Positions 27,412 through 36,958 of a stretch of DNA of 64,000 nt are shown here, one piece after another (position 1 is the stretch's first letter; the number at the start of each line of letters is the position of its first letter). The notes beneath the pieces were generated by a model, which did not search any database, was not told the DNA's origin, and saw nothing but the letters and a program-made list of their open reading frames with translations. The DNA comes from Brachybacterium avium (GTDB lineage: Bacteria > Actinomycetota > Actinomycetes > Actinomycetales > Dermabacteraceae). The stretch lies in assembly GCF_002216795.1 (NCBI RefSeq), contig NZ_CP022316.1, positions 248,001 through 312,000 of the forward strand. Direction: 5' to 3'. The translations under genes were made by a program, and so were the position numbers.

Positions 27412-28909
27412 ATGAGCGTGCATCCCGCCCCGAGGTCGACGTGGTCATCGTGGGCTCCGGCCCCAACGGGCTCGCCGCCGCGGTGACCCTCGCTCGTGCG
27501 GGACTGGGCGTGCAGGTGCTCGAATCGGAGAGCACGATCGGCGGCGGGGCCCGCACCCTGGACCTCGGCCTCGCACCCGGGATCGTGCACGACATCTGCT
27601 CGGCGGCCCATCCGCTGGCGCTCGCGAGCCCCTTCTTCACCGCCTTCGATGTGCAGGCGCGGGGGGTGCGCGCCATCGCCCCCGCCGCCTCCTATGCCCA
27701 GCCGCTGGATGACGAGCCGGCCGCGATCGCCTGGCGCGATGTGGAGCGCACGGCCGACGGGCTCGGGCGGATGGCCGCGCCTGGCGGTCGACGCTCGGCA
27801 CGCTGTCCCGCCATCAGGACCTGGTGGTCGCGCTCGCCCTCGGCGACAAGCGCTCCCTCCCTGTCGCCCTGCTGGACCCGGCGATCCTCGCCGTGGCACC
27901 GCTGTTCGGTGCCCTCATCGGGGCGCAGGGCACCCCTGCCTGGGGGGTGCCCTTCCGCACCGAGCGGGCCCGGGCGCTGTTCTCCGGCGTGGCGGCGCAC
28001 GCGATCGGGACGATGCCCTCCCTGGCCATGGCGGGGACCGCCGGTCTGCTGGGCACGATCGCCCACGGCGTCGGCTGGCCGCTGCCCGTCGGCGGCTCCC
28101 AGTCGATCATCGACGCCCTGGTGGCGGATCTGCGTGCCCACGGCGGGAGGGTGCAGACGGACCATCACGTGCGCAGCTGGCGGGATGTGCCGCCCGCCCG
28201 CGCAGTGCTGCTGGACACCCCGGCCCCCGCTGCGGCCGATATCCTCGGCTCCCGCCTGCCGGCCTCGCTGGAGCGGGCGCTGCGCCGCTTCCCGCACGGC
28301 GACGGGGCGGCGAAGGTCGACTTCGTGCTCTCCGGCCCGGTGCCGTGGCGCGATCCCGAGGTCGGGGAGTCCGGCACCCAGCATCTCGGCGGCACCCGGG
28401 CGCAGATGGCCCACGCCGAGGCGGAGGTCGCTGCGGGCAGGGTGCCGGCGCGGCCGATGACCCTGGTCAGCGACCCGTCGGTGGTCGATCCCGGGCGGAT
28501 CCAGAACGGCCTGCGGCCGCTGTGGGCATATGCGCACGTGCCCGCCGGCGACACGAGCGATCCCACCGAGCTGGTCACCGCGCAGATCGAGCGCTTCGCC
28601 CCCGGGTTCCGCGATCTGATCGTCGCCGCCCGCGGCATCCCCGCCTCGCAGATGGCCGCCCACAACCCCGCACTCGTCGGCGGCGACATCTCGATGGGCC
28701 GGGTCACCATGGCCGGGATGATCGCCCGCCCCACCGCGCGCTGGGACCCGTACCGGCTGGGCGGGACCGGCTGGTACCTGTGCTCCTCGGCGACACCTCC
28801 GGGACCGGGGGTGCACGGCATGTCCGGCTGGCATGCCGCCCGACGCGTGCTCGAGCACGAATTCGGCATCACGACGATGCCGGACCTCTCCCCCGCTCGA
28901 TCTTTCTGA
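27412..28909 (+). CDS. Phytoene desaturase-like FAD oxidoreductase, two apparent single-base frameshifts
   Basis: The protein is an NAD(P)/FAD-dependent amine-oxidase-fold enzyme of the phytoene desaturase-like group. It has the N-terminal dinucleotide motif VVIVGSGPNGLAAAV, then ESESTIGGGART, and a C-terminal flavin motif GPGVHGMSGWHAAR. As written it is broken into three frames. Adding one C to the CCCC at 27428-27431 gives MSVHPAPEVDVVIVGSG, and adding one G to the GGG at 27765-27767 gives GLGADGRAWRSTLG. The repaired gene is exactly 500 codons. Pieces can be read from GTG codons at 27441 and 27824. There are no carotenoid genes nearby, and the substrate is unknown. Confidence 0.8.
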
Positions 28910-28990
28910 CACCTGCCCGGGAGACTGGCTTCTCACACCTCGCCGCTCCACGTTGAAATCACGCTCTCTGATGTCCCAGCATTGCTCCTC

Positions 28991-30523
28991 GTGAACTCCC
29001 CCGAGACCCCCGATCACCGTCCGAGCAGGTCCGAGCGCCCCGCTGCCGGCGGCGGGGTCGCCGCGCCGACGCTCGCGCCGGATGCGCACAACCCCTCCGG
29101 ACGCACCTTCCTGGGTCAGCCCGGTCCGCTCGCGAACCTGTTCAGCGTGGAGCTGTGGGAGCGCTTCAGCTTCTACGGCATGCAGGGCATCCTCGCGATC
29201 TACATGTACTTCGCGGTCGCCGATGGCGGCCTGGGGATCGACGAGAGCGCCGCGCTGGGCATCGTCGGCGCCTACGGCGGCTCGGTGTACCTCTTCTCGA
29301 TCCTGGGCGCGCTGGTCTCGGACCGGCTGCTGGGTGCCGAGAGGACGCTGCTGGGCAGCGCCGTGATGATCATGCTGGGTCACATCGCGCTCGCGCTGGT
29401 GCCCGGGATCCCCGGCCTGATGGCCGGCCTGCTGCTGGTGGGGGTCGGCTCCGGCGGGCTGAAGTCCACCGCCGCGACCCTGGTCGGCTCCCTCTACTCG
29501 CGCGATGACCCGCGACGGGATGCGGGCTTCTCGATCTACTACATGGGCATCAACATCGGCGGCCTGCTGGGACCGCTGATCACGGGCTTCGCGCAGCAGC
29601 AGTGGGGATTCCACCTCGGCTTCGGTCTCGCCGCGATCGGCATGGCGGTGGGCCTGACCCAGTACGTCCTGACCCGCAAGGGTCTGCCGGAGAGCGTCCA
29701 CGCCGTCCCCGACCCGCTCCCCCGCCGCCAGTATCCGCTGTGGGCCGGCCTCGGGGCCGGCGCCGTCATGCTGGTGCTGGTGCTGGCGCTGACGGGCGTG
29801 CTGAACGCGCACAACCTCGCCACGGTCGTCGCGGCTCTCGCGGTGCTCGGCGCGATCGCGATCTTCGCCCTGCTGCTGACCTCGAAGAAGCTGGATCCCG
29901 AGGAGCGCTCCCGAGTGGTCTCCTTCATCCCGCTGTTCGTGGGCACCGCGGCGTTCTTCGCCCTGTTCCAGCAGCAGTTCACGGTGATCACGCTGTACTC
30001 GGACACCCGACTGGACCGTGAGGTCCTGGGCTGGGAGATGCCGATCTCCTGGGTGCAGTCCTTCAACCCGTTCTTCATCATCGTGCTGGCGCCCCTGTTC
30101 GCGGCGCTGTGGACGAAGCTCGGCCCCCGCCAGCCCGGCACCCCGCGGAAGTTCGGTGTGGGCATCATCCTGATGGGTTCCGCGTTCCTGCTGTTCCTGC
30201 CGATGGCCTCCGTGGTCTCGGTGCCCGTGCTGTGGATCGCGATGATCATGATGGTCGCCACCATCGGCGAGCTGTGGCTCTCCCCCGTCGGCCTCTCCCT
30301 CGCCACCAAGCTGGCGCCGCGCGCCTACCCGGTGATGATGATGGCGCTGTACAACCTGGCGGTGGCGCTGGGCACCTCGCTCTCCGGTGCGCTGGCGACC
30401 TTCTACTCCTCCGAGACCGAGGTCGCCTACTTCGGCGCGCTGGGTGCGATCACCATCTCGATCGGTCTGGTGATGCTCATGATCGCCAAGCCCGTCGGGC
30501 GGGGCATGCGCGGGGTGCGCTGA
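28991..30523 (+). CDS. POT/PTR family proton-coupled oligopeptide transporter
   Basis: This protein of about 510 residues has 12-14 membrane segments. The POT proton-coupling motif E-x-x-E-R appears as VELWERFSFYGMQGILAIYM in the first helix, and the PTR2 signature region is FSIYYMGINIGGLLGPLITG. It imports di- and tripeptides, like DtpT. A GTG at 28991 and a TTG at 28982 are both possible starts; neither has a good Shine-Dalgarno and I chose the GTG. The first 40 residues are polar. The gene faces the unknown gene ending at 30533 with only 9 nt between them. Confidence 0.93.
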   Translation: MNSPETPDHRPSRSERPAAGGGVAAPTLAPDAHNPSGRTFLGQPGPLANLFSVELWERFSFYGMQGILAIYMYFAVADGGLGIDESAALGIVGAYGGSVYLFSILGALVSDRLLGAERTLLGSAVMIMLGHIALALVPGIPGLMAGLLLVGVGSGGLKSTAATLVGSLYSRDDPRRDAGFSIYYMGINIGGLLGPLITGFAQQQWGFHLGFGLAAIGMAVGLTQYVLTRKGLPESVHAVPDPLPRRQYPLWAGLGAGAVMLVLVLALTGVLNAHNLATVVAALAVLGAIAIFALLLTSKKLDPEERSRVVSFIPLFVGTAAFFALFQQQFTVITLYSDTRLDREVLGWEMPISWVQSFNPFFIIVLAPLFAALWTKLGPRQPGTPRKFGVGIILMGSAFLLFLPMASVVSVPVLWIAMIMMVATIGELWLSPVGLSLATKLAPRAYPVMMMALYNLAVALGTSLSGALATFYSSETEVAYFGALGAITISIGLVMLMIAKPVGRGMRGVR

Positions 30524-30532
30524 TCCTGACCG

Positions 30533-31894
30533 TCACCCCAGGCTGAAGCCGCTCTGCTCGCCCCGCTCCTTCATCAGCGCGACCAATGCCGCCAGCACCG
30601 CGGCGGATCCCGTGTGGTGGCGTCCGTGCCGGTGGAGGATCCCGAGGTCGACGAGGTCGTCCAGGTCGCGGGTGACGGCGACCAGCCGGTGCAGCTCAGC
30701 CCGGTCCCATTCACCGGTGCTCGGGTCGAGCGGGACCGGCAGCTCCGCAGCGTCCGGTGACAGCAGATCCGGCATCACCAGTCCCTCCGGGCCGCATGCC
30801 ACCAGCAGGGCGGCGATCGTGTCGGGCATGCCGCGGAACCCGCCGTCCTGGGCGTCCCGGGCATCTTTCCCGAACAGGCATGCGGACAGCAGCGCGTGGC
30901 CGAACTCGACGAAGCCCTCGCCGCCGGCGGCGAGGGGAACGTACGGCACCGGGCCCGCCAGCGGATGCACCATGCCTGAGGTGACCTCCAGCCAGCCGCC
31001 GTCCAGCAGCGTCACCCAGGGACCTGCCAGCTCCGGACGCTCCCACATGGTGCGCAATGACGGACGCATCCCCAGCGCCTCGAGCACCTCCGCGGAGTCG
31101 GCCCGGTTCAGAGCACCGGTGCCGGTGACCTTCCGCGGCTGCCCGCCCAGGTGCTCCAGCAGTGCGGCGGCCCGTTCCACGAAGTCGTTCGCCGCATAGA
31201 CGGCGGCGTCCTCGGTGAGGGCTCCCTCGATGAGCACGGTGCCCTCCGCGGCCTCCGGACCGGGCAGGAACCAGGGCCATGAGCTCGTGCCCTGGTCCTC
31301 CGCCTGCGCGGCCCGGAGTGAAGCGTCCCGGTCGTACGGGGTCTGCGGGCGTTCGATCCGGCCCGTCTCACTGAGGGCGAGCCGCTCGTCGTCGGGCAGG
31401 GAGTTGTACCAGTTCATGAAGGCGGCGAGCTCGTCCTCGTCCTCGAGGTCGACGCCCAGGGCCATGCCGTACCCGAGGATGTTGGTGGAGAAGGAGCGAC
31501 GGGAGGGGTCGTCGGCCGCTTCGAGGGCCGCGAACTCGAGGCCCGAGAGCATCCCCGGTGCCTCGGTGGCGCTCATCGCTCCCGGATGCCAGCGCCCGGT
31601 CTCCCGCAGGTAGGTGACGAAGCGGATCAGGGTGGGCACCAGGTCCATCACGTGCTCGCGCGGCTGGATCACGGTGCGCGGCACCACGACGGTGAGCAGC
31701 TCGATGGCCAGCTCCTCGGTCCACAGACCGGGATCCGGGCTGCCCTGCTGCTCGGCCTTGAGCCGGAGCAGGGTCTCCAGGGTGCGGATCTCCTCGGCGA
31801 CGGGCGCGTCCTCGTCCCCGGTGAGCCGCCAGGTGCCGTACTCGGACAGCACCTGCTCGCGTTCGAGCCGCTGGGCTCCCTGTTCGTCCTCCAT
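30533..31894 (-). CDS. Hypothetical protein, soluble, 453 residues
   Basis: I do not recognise this family. The protein is acidic and soluble, without signal peptide or membrane segments. The N-terminus (about 1-90) is a Glu/Leu-rich helix-forming stretch with TLETLLRLKAEQQ. The middle holds FSTNILGYGMALGVDLED and a Trp/Pro-rich segment, and the last 60 residues (RLVAVTRDLDDLVDLGILHRHGRHHTG) look like a small winged-helix-type fold. The ATG at 31894 is chosen from coding character; GGAGGG directly abuts it, so a nearby alternative start is possible. It is divergent from the HNH nuclease gene (129-nt gap). Codon use and GC look native. Confidence 0.65.
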   Translation of the reverse strand: MEDEQGAQRLEREQVLSEYGTWRLTGDEDAPVAEEIRTLETLLRLKAEQQGSPDPGLWTEELAIELLTVVVPRTVIQPREHVMDLVPTLIRFVTYLRETGRWHPGAMSATEAPGMLSGLEFAALEAADDPSRRSFSTNILGYGMALGVDLEDEDELAAFMNWYNSLPDDERLALSETGRIERPQTPYDRDASLRAAQAEDQGTSSWPWFLPGPEAAEGTVLIEGALTEDAAVYAANDFVERAAALLEHLGGQPRKVTGTGALNRADSAEVLEALGMRPSLRTMWERPELAGPWVTLLDGGWLEVTSGMVHPLAGPVPYVPLAAGGEGFVEFGHALLSACLFGKDARDAQDGGFRGMPDTIAALLVACGPEGLVMPDLLSPDAAELPVPLDPSTGEWDRAELHRLVAVTRDLDDLVDLGILHRHGRHHTGSAAVLAALVALMKERGEQSGFSLG

Positions 31895-32023
31895 CCCTCC
31901 AGCATGCCTCAGGATGCATCGCCCGGGGTGATGCCGGGGCCCGTGCCGCAACCGGGCATTCGCAGGAAATCGATGGCCGCACCGGTGGTGTTCGGCGACA
32001 CTGGGGGCGGAAGAGGTGACGAC

Positions 32024-32557
32024 ATGGCACAGGTCAGGGTCTTCAACCTGGGATACGACCCGGAGACGGGGATCGGCGAGCTCCTGCACACCACGACGGT
32101 GCGCCATGCCTTCGGGATGATCCGTCGCGAGGTCGCGGACCCGGTCGAGCTGACGATGCTCGGGGACCGCATCGTCCCCACCGCCCTCGAGCTCACCCGC
32201 GAGCTGAGCGGGGCCTGGGTGGAGGGTGCCGGCCAGCGCTCAGTCGGCTTCTCCTACCGGGCGGTCCACGAACGCGATCACTGGACCTGCGCGTACTGCG
32301 GTCGCAGCGTCTCGAAGACTCCTTCCTGCGAGGGCCTGCTGGCGACGGTCGACCACATCCTTCCCTCCTCCCGTGGCGGCGCCTCGAGCTGGACGAACCT
32401 GGTCTCGGCCTGCAAGGAGTGCAACAACCGCAAGGCGGATCGCACCCCCGAGGAGGCCGGGATGCTGCTGCGTGCGGAGCCCTATGATCCAGCCCACTCG
32501 TTTCGGGTGGCCGGGTATGCGCAAGGGCTTCCGCTCCTGATCCGCGGAGGAGCCTGA
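32024..32557 (+). CDS. HNH endonuclease
   Basis: This 177-residue protein has a C-terminal HNH nuclease domain with CAYC and KECN as the two zinc-binding Cys pairs, and the core TVDHILPSSRGGASSWTNLV with the His-Asn metal-binding residues. The N-terminal half (about 1-75) starts MAQVRVFNLGYDPETGIG and resembles the N-terminus of the widespread actinobacterial solo HNH proteins, in which a role in DNA repair or housekeeping is suspected but not shown. AGAGGTGA precedes the ATG. No restriction or phage genes adjoin it. Confidence 0.88.
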   Translation: MAQVRVFNLGYDPETGIGELLHTTTVRHAFGMIRREVADPVELTMLGDRIVPTALELTRELSGAWVEGAGQRSVGFSYRAVHERDHWTCAYCGRSVSKTPSCEGLLATVDHILPSSRGGASSWTNLVSACKECNNRKADRTPEEAGMLLRAEPYDPAHSFRVAGYAQGLPLLIRGGA

Positions 32558-32607
32558 CCGGCCGCTCCAGCGCAACGTGAGGATCGACGCACCGACTCTC
32601 ACCTGTA

Positions 32608-32628
32608 GTTATCTCATCTGTGAGTTAC
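32608..32628. promoter_or_regulatory. Imperfect dyad at the start of the XRE-MurA gene, candidate autoregulatory operator
   Basis: The core CTCA-TCTG-TGAG is symmetric and is flanked by GTTAT on the left and TTAC on the right, giving near-symmetric arms of 8-9 bases. It runs into the -10 hexamer at 32626-32631. The downstream protein has its own helix-turn-helix domain, so self-repression is plausible. Confidence 0.45.
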
Positions 32629-32631
32629 GGT
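32626..32631 (+). promoter_or_regulatory. Putative leaderless -10 for the XRE-MurA gene
   Basis: TACGGT lies 6 nt before the ATG at 32638. It favours that ATG over the in-frame GTG at 32620. Confidence 0.5.
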
Positions 32632-32637
32632 CTCGAT

Positions 32638-34173
32638 ATGACTGAGAACGAGGACTACCTGGCACGGATCGGCACCCTGATCCGGGACGCCCGTCAGCAC
32701 TCCGGCCTCACCCAGGCTCAGCTCGCCACCGAGCTCGGCACGAGCCAGAGCGCGGTGAACCGCATCGAGAAGGGCCAGCAGAACCTCACGCTGGAGACCA
32801 TCTCCAAGATCGGCTCCGCCCTGGACTCCGAGCTCGTGGGGCTGGGCGGCCCTGGCCCCAGCCATCTGCGGGTCCACGGCGAGACCACCCTGTCCGGAGC
32901 GATCGACGTGAAGTCCTCGAAGAATGCGGGGGTCGCGCTGCTGTGCGCCTCGCTGCTGAACACCGGGACCACGGTGCTGCGCAAGGTCGCGCGCATCGAG
33001 GAGGTCAACCGGCTGCTCGAGGTGCTCACGTCCATCGGGGTGAGGGCGACCTGGCTGAACTCCGACAACGACCTCGAACTGCGCGTCCCCGCCACGCTCG
33101 ACCTCAGCTCGATCGATGCCGCGGCCGCCCGGCGCACCCGCTCGATCATCATGTTCCTGGGACCACTGCTGCATCGTGCAGGAGAGTTCCAGCTCCCCTA
33201 CGCCGGCGGCTGCGATCTGGGAACCCGCACCGTCGAGCCGCATCTGTCGGCTCTGCGTCATTTCGGGCTCGATGTCGTCGCGACCGATCACAACTACCAG
33301 GCCACCACCTCCGCGGTGACCGGGGCTCGGCGCCCGATCATCCTCACCGAGCGCGGTGACACCGTCACCGAGAACGCGCTGCTGGCGGCGGCGCTGTACG
33401 AGGGCGAGACCGTGATCCGCAACGCCAGCCCCAACTACATGGTCCAGGACCTGTGCTTCTTCCTCGAGAAGCTCGGAGTGGCCATCGAGGGCATCGGCAC
33501 CACCACCTTGCGGGTGCAGGGCAGGGCGCGGATCTCCACCGATGTGGACTACGCCCCCAGCGAGGACCCGATCGAGGCGATGAGCCTGATCTCCGCCGCG
33601 ATCGTGACCCGCTCGAGCATCACCGTGCGCCGGGTGCCGATCGAGTTCATGGAGATCGAGCTGGCGCTGCTGGAGGAGATGGGCCTGCGCTATGACTGCT
33701 CCGCGGAGTACATGGCGGAGAACGGCAAGACCCGCCTGGTGGACGTCACCACCCATCCCTCGGATCTGAGAGCGCCCATCGACAAGATCCACCCGATGCC
33801 CTTCCCCGGGCTGAACATCGACAACCTCCCGTTCTTCGCGGTGATCGCCGCGACCGCAGAGGGGCAGACGATGCTGCACGACTGGGTGTACGAGAACCGG
33901 GCCATCTACCTCACCGAGCTCACCAAGCTCGGAGCCAACGTGAAGCTCATGGACCCGCATCGGGTGCTCATCGAGGGCCCGACCCGGTGGAGCGGCGCCG
34001 AGCTGGTGTGCCCGCCGGCGCTGCGCCCGGCGGTGGTGATCCTGCTGGCGATGCTCGCCGCGAAAGGCACCTCCATGCTGCGCAACGTCTACGTCATCAA
34101 CCGCGGATACGAGGACCTGGCGGCGCGGCTGAACAAGCTCGGCGCGCGGATCGAGACCTTCCGGGACATCTGA
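32638..34173 (+). CDS. XRE helix-turn-helix domain fused to a MurA-type enolpyruvyl transferase
   Basis: This 511-residue fusion has residues about 8-65 as an XRE-type HTH (LTQAQLATELGTSQSAVNRIE), followed by an EPSP-synthase-fold domain (about 78-511) like UDP-GlcNAc enolpyruvyl transferase. Key MurA residues are visible: Lys-Asn in SSKNAG, the fosfomycin-target Cys and the following Arg in GGCDLGTR, and the late Arg in PPALRPAV. The general-acid Asp region (FPTDMQ in Escherichia coli) reads FPGLNIDNLPF, so that part has diverged. It may be a regulated second MurA or an enzyme with a changed substrate. Proteins of this architecture occur in other actinobacteria; I know of no settled function. 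Confidence 0.85.
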   Translation: MTENEDYLARIGTLIRDARQHSGLTQAQLATELGTSQSAVNRIEKGQQNLTLETISKIGSALDSELVGLGGPGPSHLRVHGETTLSGAIDVKSSKNAGVALLCASLLNTGTTVLRKVARIEEVNRLLEVLTSIGVRATWLNSDNDLELRVPATLDLSSIDAAAARRTRSIIMFLGPLLHRAGEFQLPYAGGCDLGTRTVEPHLSALRHFGLDVVATDHNYQATTSAVTGARRPIILTERGDTVTENALLAAALYEGETVIRNASPNYMVQDLCFFLEKLGVAIEGIGTTTLRVQGRARISTDVDYAPSEDPIEAMSLISAAIVTRSSITVRRVPIEFMEIELALLEEMGLRYDCSAEYMAENGKTRLVDVTTHPSDLRAPIDKIHPMPFPGLNIDNLPFFAVIAATAEGQTMLHDWVYENRAIYLTELTKLGANVKLMDPHRVLIEGPTRWSGAELVCPPALRPAVVILLAMLAAKGTSMLRNVYVINRGYEDLAARLNKLGARIETFRDI

Positions 34174-34184
34174 GCCGGGCCCGG

Positions 34185-34200
34185 CCCGTCGGGGCAGCGG
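34185..34200. repeat. Short hairpin element at a convergent junction, copy 2
   Basis: CCCGTCGGGGCAGCGG is identical to 21694-21709. It sits between the convergent XRE-MurA and FAD-protein genes, next to a CCGGGCCCGG palindrome. Confidence 0.4.
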
Positions 34201-34232
34201 CTGTCGGTTCCCTCATCGCGGTCGGGGAAGCC

Positions 34233-36146
34233 CTACGCCCCGACCTCCACCCGCGTCCGCGCCAGGATCTGCTTCGCCGCGACGTCCGCGCCGGCCAGCA
34301 GCGGGGAGGGCACGCCCGGGGTGGCCCCGATCGCGGAGCCGGGCTGTGTCGAGGCAGCAGGGATGCCGAGCACCACCACGGACTCGTCCACGCTGCCGTC
34401 GGCGGCGATCAGGTTGTGGCCGCTGGTCACGTCCTCGGAGAGCTCGGCCCGGGTGGCCTCCATGCTGTGGGTCTGCACGCCGTCGACGGTGTGGATGCGG
34501 GCCCGCCCGGTCTCCAGCAGTGCGCGCAGCAGCGGGTCGCCGGTGCGCGGGATCTTCCCCTTGGACATGCGGGTCTCCAGCAGCACGGCCGAGGTGACCA
34601 CGCGGCCGGTCAGCGGTGAGGCAGCCCGGAAGGCTCCCGCGGATTCGTCGGCCTCGATCACCATCTCGGGACCGATCAGCTCGATGATCCCGGCCTCGAT
34701 CAGGGCCAGGACCAGCCGCACCCGGTCGGCGGGCGGGCCGGAGGCGAGCGCCAGGGAGTCGCCGTCGAACCAGCCGAGCACGTCGCGGGCGAGGGACGCT
34801 CCGGTGAACGCGCCGCGGCCGGTCAGCCGCCCGACACGTCGGCGCAGTGCCCCCATCGCGCCGTTGACAGCGGCGCGCGGGTGCCGCCAGGGGTCGGACA
34901 GCGAACCCAGCTCATCGGCGATCAGTCGCCGCACCAGGCGGGCCCAGTCCCGTGCGGAGACGGGCCGGCCGCGGGTGGGCCGGTGCAGCTCCTCGAGCGC
35001 CCAGCGCCAGCGCGGGTCGATGATCGACCGTTCGAGGACGATGTCGACCTCGTCGGCCGTGATGGCCGCATCGAGTCCGGCGAACCAGTCGCCGTGCACG
35101 GACTCCGGGGCGAGCTCCTCCAGGGCCTCGAGGTAGGCGCGGGCGAACTCACGGGCGAGGATCGGCCACACCTCCTCGGCGAAGTCCACGTCGGTGCGCT
35201 GCTCGAGCTCGGCGAACCACTCATCGCGCGCCCAGGCGGGGGCGAAGGGCCGCACCGAGCGGCCGCCCTCAGGCTTGGCACGGTACGGGATGCCCCGCCG
35301 GGAGCCGACGACCAGCTGCGGCTCGCGGCCGCTGGGCAGGTAGCGCAGGCGCCCGTGAGGGTCTCCCTCCACCGGTGCAACGCTGCCACCCCAGTCGGCG
35401 ACCAGCTGCCCGATGACGTCGAAGAAGTTCGCCCCGAGGCCGCGCACCAGCACCGTCTCCCCCGCCGGCAGTCCCGTGTACTCCCGCTCGGCGGGCATGC
35501 CGGGCTCTGCGTAGCGCAGCGAGAAGCGCTCGGCGAACGCCGCCAGCGCCGAGACGTCGGCGTCCCGTTCGGACTGGACCATGCCCTGGGCGAGCACCAC
35601 GGTGGGTGCGGCGAGTCGGCGACCGTCCTCGAGGACCACCGCGGTGTCCTCGCCGTCACGGTCGAGGTCGACGGCGCGGGCCACGATCTCGGTGAGCTCG
35701 ACCCTGCCGCTCGCGATCGCGGCGTCGAGCTGGTCGCGGAAGTACACGCCCTGCAGTCGGCGGGTGGGGAAGTCGGCGCCGGTCAGTGCCGAGGCCTCCT
35801 GGAGCACCCACTGACCCGCCGGGTGCCCGCCGTCGGCCCGGACCTGGCGGGCCCAGTCCACCAGGTCCGGGCCGGGCGCGGCGGGGCCGCTCATCGGGGT
35901 GGAATCGTCGGGGTGGACGGTGGTGGCATCGGCCTGGGTGTTGTTGAGGTACTGGGCGGGCTGATCGAGGCGCCAGGTCGCCCCGGGGCCGATCGCGAGG
36001 GCGTCGATGATCACCAACCGCATCGGGGCGCCGCCGAGTACGGCGCTGCGGGCAGCGGTGCGCAGCACGGTCGCCACGCCGCGAGGACCACCGCCGACGA
36101 TGACGGCGTCGAAGTGCGCAGCCTCCGAAGGAACCGTCCCGTTCAT
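34233..36146 (-). CDS. FAD/NAD(P)-binding protein of the metal-chelate operon
   Basis: This 637-residue soluble protein has the N-terminal motif FDAVIVGGGPRGVATVLR, typical of the FAD-NAD(P)-binding family (PF13454-like) that is related to N-hydroxylating and Baeyer-Villiger monooxygenases. GPGATWRLDQPAQYLNN follows, and VLVRGLGANFFDVI may be the second nucleotide-binding site. The C-terminal 200 residues carry no motif I know. The substrate is not known. It is the last gene of the importer operon and overlaps the ATPase gene by 4 nt (ATGA), so it is probably made together with the importer. It may reduce or oxidise the imported chelate, or help synthesise one. Confidence 0.8.
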   Translation of the reverse strand: MNGTVPSEAAHFDAVIVGGGPRGVATVLRTAARSAVLGGAPMRLVIIDALAIGPGATWRLDQPAQYLNNTQADATTVHPDDSTPMSGPAAPGPDLVDWARQVRADGGHPAGQWVLQEASALTGADFPTRRLQGVYFRDQLDAAIASGRVELTEIVARAVDLDRDGEDTAVVLEDGRRLAAPTVVLAQGMVQSERDADVSALAAFAERFSLRYAEPGMPAEREYTGLPAGETVLVRGLGANFFDVIGQLVADWGGSVAPVEGDPHGRLRYLPSGREPQLVVGSRRGIPYRAKPEGGRSVRPFAPAWARDEWFAELEQRTDVDFAEEVWPILAREFARAYLEALEELAPESVHGDWFAGLDAAITADEVDIVLERSIIDPRWRWALEELHRPTRGRPVSARDWARLVRRLIADELGSLSDPWRHPRAAVNGAMGALRRRVGRLTGRGAFTGASLARDVLGWFDGDSLALASGPPADRVRLVLALIEAGIIELIGPEMVIEADESAGAFRAASPLTGRVVTSAVLLETRMSKGKIPRTGDPLLRALLETGRARIHTVDGVQTHSMEATRAELSEDVTSGHNLIAADGSVDESVVVLGIPAASTQPGSAIGATPGVPSPLLAGADVAAKQILARTRVEVGA

Positions 36147-36958
36147 GAGGCCACGAGCTCCCCGAGCCGGGTGCCGGTGCGGGTGATGCCGGCCTCGTCC
36201 ACGCGGGGCCGGACCTCGACGGCGCCGTCGCGGGCCGCGACCTCGACATCGACCTCGTACACGCCGCGCAGCATCTCGGCACGCAGTGCCTCCGCCGGGG
36301 TGCCGTCGGCGACGAGATGCCCGCCGTGCAGGACGATCACCTGGTCGCAGTAGCGAGCGGCGTGGTTCAGATCGTGGATCGCGATGAGGGCGCTGATGCC
36401 CTCCTCGCGGGTGATCTGGCGGACCAGCTGCAAGGTCTCGATCTGGTAGCGCAGATCCAGCGCGGAGGTGGGTTCGTCCAGCAGCAGCAGCCGGGTGTCC
36501 TGGGCGAGGGCCCGGGCGATGAGGGCCCGCTGCTGCTGCCCCCCGGAGAGCTCCGACATGGACTGCTCGGCGATCTCCGCCAGCCCCATCCGCACGATCG
36601 CATCCTCCACGGTGGCGCGGTCCTGTGCCCGGGGAGCGAGCCCGAAGTGCGGGGTGCGGCCCAGCATCACGGCCTCGCGGACGGTGAGGTCGAAGGGCGC
36701 ATCCCCGGCCTGCGGGACGTAGCCGACCACCTTCGCCAGCTCGCGGCGGCCCAGCGAAGCGGTCCTGCGACCCTCGACGGTCACGGTGCCGGCCTTGGCG
36801 CGGTGCACGCCGGCGATCGCCTTGACCAGGGTGGACTTGCCGGAGCCATTGGGGCCCAGCAGGGCGCAGAACGTCCCGGAGGCGACCTCGAAGCTGACCT
36901 CATCGAGGATCCGGCGGGTCCCGTAGGCAAAGGAGAGGCGGTCGACGGTGAGGCTCAC
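36143..36958 (-). CDS. ABC transporter ATPase, ferric siderophore type (FecE/FepC-like)
   Basis: This 271-residue ATPase energises import of an iron-chelate or cobalamin-like compound. Walker A is GPNGSGKS at 35-42, the signature is LSGGQQQRALIARALAQD, Walker B is LLLLDEPTSALD, and the H-loop is IAIHDLNHAARYCD. VVGYVPQAGDAPFDLTVREAV is typical of the FepC/BtuD group. It overlaps the permease gene by 4 nt (ATGA) and the FAD-protein gene by 4 nt, so all three are coupled in translation. Confidence 0.95.
   Translation of the reverse strand: MSLTVDRLSFAYGTRRILDEVSFEVASGTFCALLGPNGSGKSTLVKAIAGVHRAKAGTVTVEGRRTASLGRRELAKVVGYVPQAGDAPFDLTVREAVMLGRTPHFGLAPRAQDRATVEDAIVRMGLAEIAEQSMSELSGGQQQRALIARALAQDTRLLLLDEPTSALDLRYQIETLQLVRQITREEGISALIAIHDLNHAARYCDQVIVLHGGHLVADGTPAEALRAEMLRGVYEVDVEVAARDGAVEVRPRVDEAGITRTGTRLGELVAS

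Noticed and set aside
27692-29812. A 706-codon minus-strand frame opposite the FAD oxidoreductase and peptide transporter
   Set aside because: It is composed mostly of Arg, Gly, Gln and His and lies opposite two recognised genes.
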